This document shows positions 43,292 to 51,515 of a DNA stretch of 64,000 nucleotides, in pieces. Numbering within the stretch: position 1 is the stretch's first letter; the number at the start of each line of letters is the position of its first letter. The notes beneath the pieces are model-generated. The model was not told the origin of the DNA. It saw only the letters and a list, made by a program, of their open reading frames with translations, and made no database searches. The position numbers and the translations under genes are program-made. The DNA is from Actinosynnema pretiosum (lineage in GTDB: Bacteria > Actinomycetota > Actinomycetes > Mycobacteriales > Pseudonocardiaceae), in the NCBI RefSeq assembly GCF_024171695.1, contig NZ_JAMTCF010000022.1, forward strand, positions 82,377-146,376, read 5' to 3'.

Positions 43292-44622
43292 CGGCTCGCC
43301 TCCGCTTCCACGCGCTGGAACGGGTTCCGCTGGTGCTCGCGGTAGGCGGCCTCGAAGTCGGTGAACGCCTCGTGGCCGCGCGAGGACTCCTTGGCGGTGT
43401 CGTTGAGCAGGAACACGTTGGAGGGGTCGAAGAACTCCGAGACCGGGGCGACGTCGACGTGGGTGGCGATGAAGCGGTCGATCTCGGTCTGGTTGCCGCG
43501 CAGGATCGCGAACAGCTGGAGCTCGTCGTGCCGCAGCGGTTTCATCTCCGCGAGCGTGCAGACGTAGTCGTAGTAGGCGGCGGCGGTCTGGCTGCGGCGC
43601 TTGGCCGCGTACCCGGCCATCGCGGTGTCCCGGTCGGTCTCGCCGCCCAGCCACCGGCCGACCGCCTCGGCCGCGAGCTCCGCGTCGCGCAGGGCGTGGG
43701 TGATGCCGAGCGCGGTGCACTGGTCCTTGAACGACTCGGCGTCGCCCACCAGCAGCCAGCCGGGACCGTGCAGCCGCCGCAGGAACGCGGCCTGGTCGAG
43801 CGTGCCGTAGAAGCGCTCCTCGCGCCGCGCTTGGGCGACCGTGGCCGCCGCCTGCTCGCTGATCAGCCCGAGCGCGCGGTGGAAGTTGCCCTCGACGTCG
43901 GCCCGGAACTGCGCGGCCCACTCGCTGGGCCCCCAGGTGAGCACCATGGTGCGGCCGTCGTTGGTGGAGGCCATCGCCATGCCGAGCCTGCCCCGGCGGT
44001 GGATCTGCGCCTCGGCGTCGGGGATGCCGCTGAAGTAGCTCCAGTAGGCGAAGGTGCAGCGCGGGCGCTCGTCGAACTTCTCCAGCCCGAGGGCGCGCGC
44101 GACGAACGAGTTGCGCCCGTCCGCGCCGATCACGACCTGCGCGCGCTCCTCCGAGCCGTCCCGGCCACGGATGCCGACGACGGTCCCGTCCTCGTCACGC
44201 AGCAGCTCGGTGACGGTGTACCCCTCGCGGAACTCGACGCCCGCGCTCACCGCGTTGTCGACCAGGAGCTTGTCCAGCACGTGCCTGCGGACCGAGAAGT
44301 ACTCCTGGGTGATGCCGCTGTCGTCGTCGTGCAGCAGGCGGAACTGGTTGCGCAGCAGCTCCTCGGGCACGCTGCCGCGCAGGGCGATCCCGTCGTTGAC
44401 GACGGTGACCGAGGTGTGGGCGGGCGTGACGGCCCGGACCTGGTCGAGGACGCCCAACCGGTTCAGGTAGGAGGCGCCGTGCGGCCAGACGAAGTGCGTG
44501 GACAGCACGTCGCTGGGGAACCGGGAGCGGTCGACGACCAGAACCCGCAGACCGCGCCTGGCCAGGTGCGTCCCGACCGCGGCTCCGGCACAGCGACCAC
44601 CTATTACAATGGCGTTGTACAT
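43288..44622 (-). CDS. FAD-dependent oxidoreductase, geranylgeranyl-reductase/monooxygenase fold (444 aa)
   Basis: The ATG at 44622 starts MYNAIVIGGRCAGAAVGTHL, an FAD-binding motif in the RCAG-containing variant of the geranylgeranyl-reductase/halogenase-like family. The second FAD motif is VVIGADGRNSFVARALG near 165, and the third, WLLVGDAESFKDQCTALGIT near 300, is the GD motif. The frame is open further upstream, but that part looks non-coding. It probably forms an operon with the PLP enzyme, whose start overlaps its stop, and may oxidise the aminoketone product. The 716-base gap upstream is unusually long. Confidence 0.82.
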   Translation of the reverse strand: MYNAIVIGGRCAGAAVGTHLARRGLRVLVVDRSRFPSDVLSTHFVWPHGASYLNRLGVLDQVRAVTPAHTSVTVVNDGIALRGSVPEELLRNQFRLLHDDDSGITQEYFSVRRHVLDKLLVDNAVSAGVEFREGYTVTELLRDEDGTVVGIRGRDGSEERAQVVIGADGRNSFVARALGLEKFDERPRCTFAYWSYFSGIPDAEAQIHRRGRLGMAMASTNDGRTMVLTWGPSEWAAQFRADVEGNFHRALGLISEQAAATVAQARREERFYGTLDQAAFLRRLHGPGWLLVGDAESFKDQCTALGITHALRDAELAAEAVGRWLGGETDRDTAMAGYAAKRRSQTAAAYYDYVCTLAEMKPLRHDELQLFAILRGNQTEIDRFIATHVDVAPVSEFFDPSNVFLLNDTAKESSRGHEAFTDFEAAYREHQRNPFQRVEAEASR

Positions 44623-45039
44623 GCGGGCAACCCAACCGCAGGTGAAAAACCCTGTACAGGACCGAATGGCCGGTAGCTCCGCGTTTCCGAAGTGGCGGCG
44701 GAGAACTTCGAAAAACGCCGTCGAACTGGGGTTTTCCTGCGAGTTCGGATGTGAGGCGTGGTTGATTCCGGGCGAAAAGCGGCAGATTTCCGTTGAGGTA
44801 TGCGCATTGACGTGGAAACCGTGTCTGCGGAACAGCGGATGATCACACCGGGGGACGGTCGGGCGGGGACGCGCAGGGGCCACATCTGGTCGACCTGAGC
44901 GGGTTGGTGCTGAGCAGCTCAGGTAGCGAATCGCCGGGGGGGTGGCCTCTTGCGGTTCCCCTCCGGGGAGGGACGGAGGTTTTCCGCGCGCGCCGCACCA
45001 CCGGCGGGAGCCTGGAGGCGACCATTGGACACCCAGCTT

Positions 45040-45053
45040 TGGGAGCGCTCCCA
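45040..45053. promoter_or_regulatory. Perfect CebR-type operator
   Basis: TGGGAGCGCTCCCA is a 14-base perfect palindrome identical to the CebR operator of streptomycetes, a LacI-family repressor of cellobiose and cellotriose use. It lies about 420 bases upstream of the flavoenzyme gene, with no sugar-use gene beside it. Confidence 0.6.
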
Positions 45054-45166
45054 TCACTAATCGGGAGCGAGCTGGTGGGATTTCCCTTTGGCAGAGTGGA
45101 AACTTCCCCTCCTCGGCACCGCGACCACCGTCCAGGAAGGGCGTCAACGCCAGGACCCGTTCAGCG

Positions 45167-45188
45167 GAACGGCTAAAAATAGCCGTTC
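45167..45188. terminator. Terminator hairpin after the wec operon
   Basis: GAACGGCT pairs perfectly with AGCCGTTC across a six-base AAAAAT loop (an extra A-T pair is possible). Read on the minus strand it lies about 150 bases after the stop of the last wec gene. On the plus strand TCTCTTTA follows. Confidence 0.6.
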
Positions 45189-45338
45189 TCTTTAGCACCG
45201 TCCCCTGCGGACGAGGGTCGGTTCGACGAAGTCGACGAGGTCGACGAGGCGTAGGTTCCGGTGGTCACGCCGGACGGGCCCGGTGCGCCGGTGTGGGCCG
45301 ACTCGGGCTGAGGATGTGGGGTCGCGGACGTGCTGCGG

Positions 45339-46610
45339 TCAGAGGACCTCCAGCGCGTCCCCCTCCCACGGGCGCATCCCGCCCCGCGTGTCCAGCAGCA
45401 ACCGGCTGTGCGCGGCCAGCTCCTCGGGGGCGAAGGCGCGGTGGTGGGTCACCACGATGGTCAAAGCGCAGGCGCGCAGACCGGTCACCAGGTCGGGTTC
45501 GCGGGGCACCGGCACGTCGTCCACGGACCACTCCGCGACGTGCGGGTCGTGGAAGGCCACCTCCGCGCCCCGGTCGCGCAGCAGGCGCGCCACCGGGGTC
45601 GCCGGGGTCTCGCGCAGGTCGGCCACGTCCGCCTTGTACGTGACGCCGCACAGCAGCACCCGCTCCCCCGCCAGGTCCACCCCGTGGCGCAGCGCCAGGG
45701 CCGCCGCGCGCTCCACGACGTGGCCGGGCATCCGGGAGTTCACCTCCTGCGCCGCCTCCACCAGGCGGAACGGGTGGCCGAGCGCGCGCACGCGGTGGCT
45801 GAGCAGGTATGGGTCCACAGCTATGCAGTGCCCGCCCACGCCCGGTCCGGGGTGGAAGGGCTGGAAGCCGAAGGGCTTGGTCGCGGCGCTGTCGATCACG
45901 TCCCACGGGTCGACGCCCAGCTCGCGGCAGAGCACGGTCAGCTCGTTGACCAGGGCGATGTTCACGTGCCGGTAGGTGTTCTCCAGCAGCTTGGCCATCT
46001 CCGCCTCGCGCGCGCCCTTGGCCAGGTGCACGCTCGCGACGAACTTGCCGTAGAACTCGGCCGCCGCCGCGCCGCACGCCGGGGTCAGGCCGCCGACGAC
46101 CTTCGGGGTGACGCGCACCCCGCGCGCGGCGTTGCCGGGGTCGACCCGCTCCGGGGAGAACGCCAGCGGGAAGTCCGCGCCCGCGCGCAGGCCCGAGGTC
46201 TCCAGCAGCGGGGCCACGACCTCCTCGGTGGTCCCCGGGTAGGTGGTCGACTCCAGCACCACCAGGGTTCCCGGCCGCAGGCGCGCGGCCACGGCGGTGC
46301 AGGCGGCGCGCACGGCGGTCAGGTCCGGCGCGCCGTCCGGCGTCAGCGGGGTGGGCACGCACAGCACCACCGCGCCCGCCCCCGCGAGCACCTCGTCGTC
46401 GCCGGTGGGGCGGAAGCCCGAGGCCAGCATCCACGCCACGTCGGCCTCGCCCACGTCGCCGACGTGCGAGCGGCCCGCCAGCAGTCCGGCCACGACCGAC
46501 GCGTCGGTGTCGAGCCCGGCGACCGCGAGTCCCGCGCGGCACGCCTCGCGCGCCAGCGGCAGGCCCACGTAGCCGAGGCCGACGACGACCAGGTCGACGC
46601 CCGCGCTCAC
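45339..46610 (-). CDS. wecC: UDP-N-acetylmannosamine dehydrogenase, WecC-like (423 aa)
   Basis: The enzyme oxidises UDP-ManNAc to UDP-ManNAcA, the second sugar of enterobacterial common antigen. The N-terminal Rossmann motif is VVGLGYVGLPLAREA near residue 8. FSPERVDPGNAARGV near 150 and the catalytic-cysteine motif GPGVGGHCIAVDPYLL near 260 match the UDP-ManNAcA dehydrogenase subfamily. GVTYKADVADLRETPA closes the C-terminal domain. The GTG start overlaps the WecG stop (GTGA). It is the last gene of the operon, followed by a terminator hairpin. Without the operon I could not fully exclude a related UDP-sugar dehydrogenase. Confidence 0.9.
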   Translation of the reverse strand: MSAGVDLVVVGLGYVGLPLAREACRAGLAVAGLDTDASVVAGLLAGRSHVGDVGEADVAWMLASGFRPTGDDEVLAGAGAVVLCVPTPLTPDGAPDLTAVRAACTAVAARLRPGTLVVLESTTYPGTTEEVVAPLLETSGLRAGADFPLAFSPERVDPGNAARGVRVTPKVVGGLTPACGAAAAEFYGKFVASVHLAKGAREAEMAKLLENTYRHVNIALVNELTVLCRELGVDPWDVIDSAATKPFGFQPFHPGPGVGGHCIAVDPYLLSHRVRALGHPFRLVEAAQEVNSRMPGHVVERAAALALRHGVDLAGERVLLCGVTYKADVADLRETPATPVARLLRDRGAEVAFHDPHVAEWSVDDVPVPREPDLVTGLRACALTIVVTHHRAFAPEELAAHSRLLLDTRGGMRPWEGDALEVL

Positions 46611-49600
46611 AGCCGGTTCCCGTAGTGGTAGGCGGCGTACCGGACCACGCGCTCCAGGCGGTGCCAGCGCGTGGGCTGCGACGCGATCCGGTACAGCCAC
46701 TCCAGCTGCGCCTTGCGGAACAGCGCGGGCGCCCGCTTCACGGTCCCGGCGACGACGTCGAACGTGCCGCCGACGCCGACGTAGAGCGCGTCGGGGTGGG
46801 CGGCCCGGCACTCGCGCATGAACAGCTCCTGCCGGGGCGACCCCAGCGCCACGGTGACGATCCGCGCGCCGCTGGCCCGCACCCGCTCGATCACCTCGGC
46901 CCGCTCGGCGGGTGTGAAGTAGCCGTGCCTGCCGCCCACCACGTCGACCCGCCACTCCTCGGACACCTTGCGGCGCACCGCGTCCAGCACCTCGGGTCGG
47001 CCGCCGAGCAGGAACACGCCCGCCCCGACCTCGCCCGCCCGGCGCATCAGGGCGGGCCACAGCTCGACTCCGGGCACCCGCTCGACCCGCACGCCGAACT
47101 TGCGCCGCAACGAGCGCACGATGCTGACGCCGTCCGCGTAGGGGAACTCGGCCTCCTGGACCACGCGGCGCAGCTCCGGGTCCCGCTCGGAGACCACGAC
47201 CTTCTCCGCGTTGATCGCGACCACGAGCCCGGCTCGCGGCGTGCCGCCGTCGAAGAGGTCGTCGAGCAGGTGCTGCCGGTCGCGGTAGCCGAGCACCCCC
47301 ACGCCGCGCAGCTCGTGCCGGGTGACCGCGCTCATCTCGGGACCTCCCTGGGGTGTGCGGTCCGGCAGCAGCGCGCGGACCGCCTTGGCGGTGGCGACAC
47401 CGACGCCGAACACGCCGGTGTGCAGGGCGAAGCGGGACGTGAACGAGTCGAGGCCCTCGCGGACCAGGACGGCCACGGTGAACAGCGAGCCGAGGCAGAA
47501 GGCCTTCACCACGGCGTCGTCGGGACCCGCGGCGCGCAGCAGCCGGTCGAGCCCGCCGACGACCAGGCCGGTGGCGCCCGCGCCGAGCAGCACGCCGGGG
47601 ACGCCGCCCATGAGGTAGGACGAGCCGACGAGGGTGGGCGAGAGGGTGGTGACGCGCTCGGCGCCCAGGACGTGCAGGGTGAAGTACTTGGCCGTGTTGA
47701 GGGTGATCCTCGGGCGGGTCGGCCACAGCCGCCTCGGGACGTAGACGTGGAAGTCGCGGATGATCGGCGCGAGTCCCTGGAAGTCGACGGTGGCGCGCTT
47801 GCGCAGGATCAGGGCCAGGTGCTCCCACGGCGAGAGGGTGTCGCGGGTGAAGACCAGGAAGTCGTGCAGCCGCTGCCAGCCGGTGGAGCCGAGGCGGTAG
47901 CGGCCCTGGGCGAGCAGGTGCAGGACGACCACGCCGCCCGCGCCCAGCGGCACGACCGTCCACTGTGGAAGGTGACCGTCGGCCAGGCCGAGGACGGTCG
48001 ACAGGGCGAGCGCCATCACGAAGGTGGCGCGGGTGCCGCCGACCGCAGCGTAGGTGAGGGCGCCGAACGCGGAGGTGGTGGCGAGGAACGCGAGCCAGCG
48101 CCTGCGGGTCGGGCGCTGGAAGTAGGCGATCAGCGCGGCGGGCAGGAAGAAGTGCGGGAACCGCTTGAGCGCGACGGCGCGCACCCCCGGTGACAGGGCT
48201 TGCGCGTAGTTGGCGGCGCGCAGGAGCAGGACGCCGTTGCGGGCGGTGAACGCGGCGAGCGAACCGCAGGCCAGCGCGGCCATGGCGGCGGCCGTCGTGG
48301 TGGACTCGCGGTGGGTGAGCGCGGGCAGCGGGCGGGGCGCGCCCGTGGGGCGGGTCGTGGCGTAGGACGCGCGGTAGGCCAGGTAGAAGGCCACCGGGAG
48401 GAGCAGCGCGCCCACCGCCGGACCGGCCGGGACGCCCTCGGCGCCGAAACCCAGCACCAGCAGCAGGGTCAGGGGCACGCCGAGGTAGCTGGTGAGCGCG
48501 AACGCCAGGGAGAAGCAGGTGTCGAAGGACAGCCGGTCGGCGGGCAGGAGGGCGCGCAGCAGGTGGGCGAGCGGCGTGACGAACGAGCCGACGACGGTGG
48601 CCGGTGCGGTGGGGGGTGGTGCAGTGGGGGCCGGTGCGGTGAGGGTGAGCGCGTGCCAGGCGGGGGCGCAGTTCTCGGGGGTGAAGGACAGGGCGGACCA
48701 GCGCACGTGGGCGAGCCGGTCGCGGCAGCGCCGCACCGCCTCCGCGCCGACGTCCTCGCCGTGCCGCAGGAACGGAACGCCCTGCTCGGCCAGGTCGACG
48801 GCGAAGGTGTTGCGCTCGCTCAGGACGAAGGGCACCCCGTGCCGGATCAGCAGGCTGAGCGTGCCGATGCCCTGCTGCCTCGGCGCGAGGAGGTAGCCGA
48901 GGTCGCAGCCCGCCACCAGCGCCGCGTAGTCGTCCAGTGGCAGGGGTTCCGGGAGCAGCCGCACGGCGTCGGGGCGGAAGAGGCGGCGCGCCTCGGCGGT
49001 GACGGTGCGGCGGTAGTCGTCGTTGCCCGGTGGGTGGCCGAACGGGATGACCACGCGGGTGTCCGGGCCGAAACGGGACCGGACCGCACGCAGTGCCAGC
49101 ACGTGGCGGTTGCTGCGGTCGCCGGAGTTGCCGACCAGCACCGTGAAGCCGGGACCGGGAACCGTTGGGGCCACCGGGGTTTCCGGCATCCTGGTCGGGA
49201 AGTAGAGCAGCGAGGCGGGCACGTCGGGGTGGCGCGCGCGGTAGTGGGCGAGGTCGCCGAGCGTGCCGTGGACCCGGCCGACCCGGCCGTGGGCGGCGCG
49301 GCGCATCCGGTAGAACGCCCGCGCCCGAGGCCCTTCGGCCGTCTCGTGCAGGTCGGCGCCCCAGACGTGCCAGTCGACCTGGTCTGGGCGGATCGCGCCG
49401 CCCAGCAGCGCGAGCCACAGCTCGGGGGCGAACTGGCCGTGCAGGAAGAAGCGCCGGGAGCGGTCGCGCAGCGCGGCGGTCACCGCGGAGCGGGCGAGCG
49501 CGCGACGGGTCGGGAACACGGTCACGTCCAGGTTCGGGTGCTCGCCCAGGGCGTGCGGGTCGGCCGCTGTCACCCAGAACACCGGCCTGCTGGGCGAGGT

Positions 49601-49678
49601 GCGGGCCACGACCCGGTCGAAGAAGCGCAGGACCGTGCTGTTGTGGTGCGGGATGTCCGATCCGAGCAGGTGGATCAC
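46607..49678 (-). CDS. Fused WecF-WzyE-WecG: two ECA glycosyltransferases and a polymerase (1023 aa)
   Basis: A single uninterrupted frame holds three enzymes that are separate neighbours in E. coli. Residues 1-347 are WecF, which adds Fuc4NAc: HLLGSDIPHHNSTVLRFF, RFFLHGQFAPELWLALLGG, VLVGNSGDRSNRHVLALRAV and GYLLAPRQQGIGTLSLLI match the E. coli enzyme as I recall it. Residues 348-364 are a Pro/Ala/Thr linker. About 365-775 are WzyE, the ECA polymerase, with many membrane segments and motifs ALKRFPHFFLPA, VGGTRATFVMAL, FQGLAPIIRDFHVY and VREGLDSFTSRFALH. Residues 782-1023 are WecG, the UDP-ManNAcA transferase (WecG/TagA family; GVFLLGGRPEVLDAV, VALGSPRQELFMRE). The GTG start overlaps the WecE stop. 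The WecG ATG has its own ribosome binding site, so it may also be made separately. Confidence 0.85.
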   Translation of the reverse strand: MIHLLGSDIPHHNSTVLRFFDRVVARTSPSRPVFWVTAADPHALGEHPNLDVTVFPTRRALARSAVTAALRDRSRRFFLHGQFAPELWLALLGGAIRPDQVDWHVWGADLHETAEGPRARAFYRMRRAAHGRVGRVHGTLGDLAHYRARHPDVPASLLYFPTRMPETPVAPTVPGPGFTVLVGNSGDRSNRHVLALRAVRSRFGPDTRVVIPFGHPPGNDDYRRTVTAEARRLFRPDAVRLLPEPLPLDDYAALVAGCDLGYLLAPRQQGIGTLSLLIRHGVPFVLSERNTFAVDLAEQGVPFLRHGEDVGAEAVRRCRDRLAHVRWSALSFTPENCAPAWHALTLTAPAPTAPPPTAPATVVGSFVTPLAHLLRALLPADRLSFDTCFSLAFALTSYLGVPLTLLLVLGFGAEGVPAGPAVGALLLPVAFYLAYRASYATTRPTGAPRPLPALTHRESTTTAAAMAALACGSLAAFTARNGVLLLRAANYAQALSPGVRAVALKRFPHFFLPAALIAYFQRPTRRRWLAFLATTSAFGALTYAAVGGTRATFVMALALSTVLGLADGHLPQWTVVPLGAGGVVVLHLLAQGRYRLGSTGWQRLHDFLVFTRDTLSPWEHLALILRKRATVDFQGLAPIIRDFHVYVPRRLWPTRPRITLNTAKYFTLHVLGAERVTTLSPTLVGSSYLMGGVPGVLLGAGATGLVVGGLDRLLRAAGPDDAVVKAFCLGSLFTVAVLVREGLDSFTSRFALHTGVFGVGVATAKAVRALLPDRTPQGGPEMSAVTRHELRGVGVLGYRDRQHLLDDLFDGGTPRAGLVVAINAEKVVVSERDPELRRVVQEAEFPYADGVSIVRSLRRKFGVRVERVPGVELWPALMRRAGEVGAGVFLLGGRPEVLDAVRRKVSEEWRVDVVGGRHGYFTPAERAEVIERVRASGARIVTVALGSPRQELFMRECRAAHPDALYVGVGGTFDVVAGTVKRAPALFRKAQLEWLYRIASQPTRWHRLERVVRYAAYHYGNRL
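47333..47348 (-). promoter_or_regulatory. Internal ribosome binding site and ATG for the WecG part
   Basis: On the minus strand GGGAGG (47343-47348) lies seven bases before an in-frame ATG (47333-47335) that begins MSAVTRHELRGVGV. No stop separates it from the WzyE part. WecG could therefore be made both as a fusion tail and alone. Confidence 0.6.
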
Positions 49679-50829
49679 GGCTGGTGGCGCCCCTTCCGGT
49701 CGTGGTGGCGCAGGACGGCGTCGACGACGGCGCGGTGCTGGGCGTCGGTCATGGCCAGGAACAGCGGCAGCCGCGCCACGCGCTCGCTGACGTCGGTGGT
49801 GTGCCGGTCGACGCCGTGGAAGCGGCCGAACCGGCGTCCGGCCGGTGAGCTGTGCAGCGGCACGAAGTGGAACGTCGCCAGCACGCCCGACGCGGCGAGG
49901 TCGGCCAGGAACCGGGCGCGCTCGGCGGGTCCCGGCAGCTTCAGGGTGAACGCGTGCGCGTTGTGCCCGCTGTGCGCCGGGATCGTGGGCAGCGCGAAGG
50001 CCCCGTCCTCGGCGACCGGTCCCAGCGCCTCCCGGTAGGCGTCCCACAGCTCGTGCCGCCGCGCGGAGATCCGGTCGGCGGCCTCGAACTGGGCGAGCAG
50101 GAACGCCGCCTGCAACTCGGACATCAGGGCGCTGGACCCCAGGTCCTGCCAGGAGTAGCGGGACACCTCGCCGCGCTGGAACCGGGCGCGGTCGGTGCCC
50201 TTCTCGCGCAGCACCTCCGCGCGGTCGGCGAACGACGGGTCGTTGACCAGGAGCGCGCCGCCCTCGCCGCCCGCCGTGAACCCCTTGGTCTCGTGGAAGC
50301 TCAGGCAGCCGAGGTGCCCGACCGCGCCGAGCGGGCGACCGCGCTGGGTGGCGAGGAGTCCCTGGGCCGCGTCCTCCACGACCCACAGGTCGTGCCGCCC
50401 GGCGACCCGCGCGAGCACCTCCAGGTCGCACGCCACGCCCGCGTAGTGCACGGCGACGACGACCTTGGTGCGCTCGGTGACCGCCGCCTCCACCAGGGTC
50501 TCGTCCAGGACCATCGTGTCCGGCCGCACGTCCACGAACACGACGCGGGCGCCGCGCAGCGCGAACGCGGTGGCCGTGGAGACGAAGGTGTAGCTGGGCA
50601 TGATCACCTCGTCGCCGGGGCCGACGTCCAGCAGCAGGGCGGCCAGCTCCAGCGCCGAGGTGCAGGACGGGGTGAGCAGCGCCCGGTGCGAGCCGAGGGC
50701 GCGCTCCAGCCACTCCTGGCAGCGCAGGCCGAACGACCCGCCGCTGCCGGACAGCCCGCCGCCCGCCAGCGCGGCGTCGAGGTAGCGGCGCTCGGTGCCC
50801 ACGATCGGTGGGCTGTTGAACGGGATCAC
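49675..50829 (-). CDS. wecE: TDP-4-keto-6-deoxyglucose aminotransferase, WecE-like (384 aa)
   Basis: WecE makes TDP-Fuc4N from TDP-4-keto-6-deoxyglucose using PLP and glutamate. The protein follows E. coli WecE along its whole length as I recall it: IPFNSPPIVGTERRYLDA at the start, LLTPSCTSALELAALLL near 50, DEVIMPSYTFVSTATAFALR near 75, VHYAGVACDLEVLARVAG near 125 and FHETKGFTAGGEGGALLVND near 175, where the Lys in ETKGF binds PLP. VFHFVPLHSSPAG-like sequence and RLPLFLAMTDAQ close it. The GTG start overlaps the WecD stop, and the gene overlaps the fused WecF start by GTGA. Confidence 0.92.
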   Translation of the reverse strand: MIPFNSPPIVGTERRYLDAALAGGGLSGSGGSFGLRCQEWLERALGSHRALLTPSCTSALELAALLLDVGPGDEVIMPSYTFVSTATAFALRGARVVFVDVRPDTMVLDETLVEAAVTERTKVVVAVHYAGVACDLEVLARVAGRHDLWVVEDAAQGLLATQRGRPLGAVGHLGCLSFHETKGFTAGGEGGALLVNDPSFADRAEVLREKGTDRARFQRGEVSRYSWQDLGSSALMSELQAAFLLAQFEAADRISARRHELWDAYREALGPVAEDGAFALPTIPAHSGHNAHAFTLKLPGPAERARFLADLAASGVLATFHFVPLHSSPAGRRFGRFHGVDRHTTDVSERVARLPLFLAMTDAQHRAVVDAVLRHHDRKGRHQP

Positions 50830-51515
50830 CGGTACATCCAGTGCCGGATGCCCGCGACCCGCGCGCCGCGCGAGGTGTAGAGGCGGATCGCGGGCAGGTT
50901 CCCGGTCTGCGTGGTCACCCGGAGCGGGTCGAGGCCGCGGTCGGCGCACCAGTGCCGAGCGGCGTCGACCAGCGCGCCGCCGACTCCCCGGCCGGTCGCG
51001 GCGTCGGCGACGGTCAGCAGGCCGACGCGCGCCGAGCCGTCGTCGAGCGCGCGCACCGTGACGAAGGCCGGTGTCCCGTCGGCGGGCAGCAGGCAGACGT
51101 GGTCGAACGTGCCGCGCACGGCGTTCTCCACCCAGCTGCGGTAGAGCGTGCGGCGTTCCTCGGCGGTGTACCAGGGCGGGCGGAAGCGGCTGCGGCGCAA
51201 GGTGTTCGCGGCGAGGTCGCGCAGCGCGGGGACGTCCGGGAGCCGGGCGGCGCGGCAGGGGGCGCGCTCGCCGTCGACCGGGTGCGGCCAGAGCAGGTCG
51301 ACCGCGCCGTCGGCGAGGCGGAAGCCGAGGTCCGCCAGGCCGTCGGCCAGCTCGGGACGGGTCGCGGGCACGGCCGCCTCCACGATGTCGTAGCCGGTCA
51401 GCCGTGCGGGCGTGAGCGGGGGCGCGGTCGGGTCGAGGTCGACCCGGCCGCAGCGGCGGGCGAACGCCTCGCTGGCCCACCGGAGCTGTTCCACCGAGCC
51501 GCGCACGGCGGTCAC
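50826..51515 (-). CDS. wecD: TDP-fucosamine acetyltransferase, WecD-like (229 aa)
   Basis: WecD acetylates TDP-Fuc4N from acetyl-CoA to give TDP-Fuc4NAc. The N-terminal half is the WecD-specific domain (GSVEQLRWASEAF, PLTPARLTGYDIVEA and ELADGLADLGFRLADGAVDL). The C-terminal GNAT half has SRFRPPWYTAEERR, SWVENAVRGTFDHVCLL, the acetyl-CoA loop ATGRGVGGALVDAARHW and the end RVAGIRHWMYR, all near-parallel to E. coli WecD as I recall it. The GTG start overlaps the WecB stop. Confidence 0.9.
   Translation of the reverse strand: MTAVRGSVEQLRWASEAFARRCGRVDLDPTAPPLTPARLTGYDIVEAAVPATRPELADGLADLGFRLADGAVDLLWPHPVDGERAPCRAARLPDVPALRDLAANTLRRSRFRPPWYTAEERRTLYRSWVENAVRGTFDHVCLLPADGTPAFVTVRALDDGSARVGLLTVADAATGRGVGGALVDAARHWCADRGLDPLRVTTQTGNLPAIRLYTSRGARVAGIRHWMYR

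Larger units (their letters stand above)
44623..45338. other. Long intergenic region upstream of the flavoenzyme/PLP operon
   Basis: About 716 bases separate the flavoenzyme start from the stop of the nucleotide-sugar dehydrogenase gene. Nothing in six frames looks like a gene. The region holds a perfect LacI-type operator (45040-45053), a terminator (45167-45188) and AT-richer stretches around 44640-44770 suitable for promoters. Confidence 0.6.

Noticed and set aside
44623..45198. Upstream extension of the flavoenzyme gene to 45198
   Set aside because: The frame is open, but the added sequence has non-coding composition and the FAD motif expected at the N-terminus begins right after the ATG at 44622.
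44623..45338. Small genes in the long gap before the flavoenzyme
   Set aside because: The open frames here have no ribosome binding site, odd composition and no recognisable motif; the gap is better read as regulatory.
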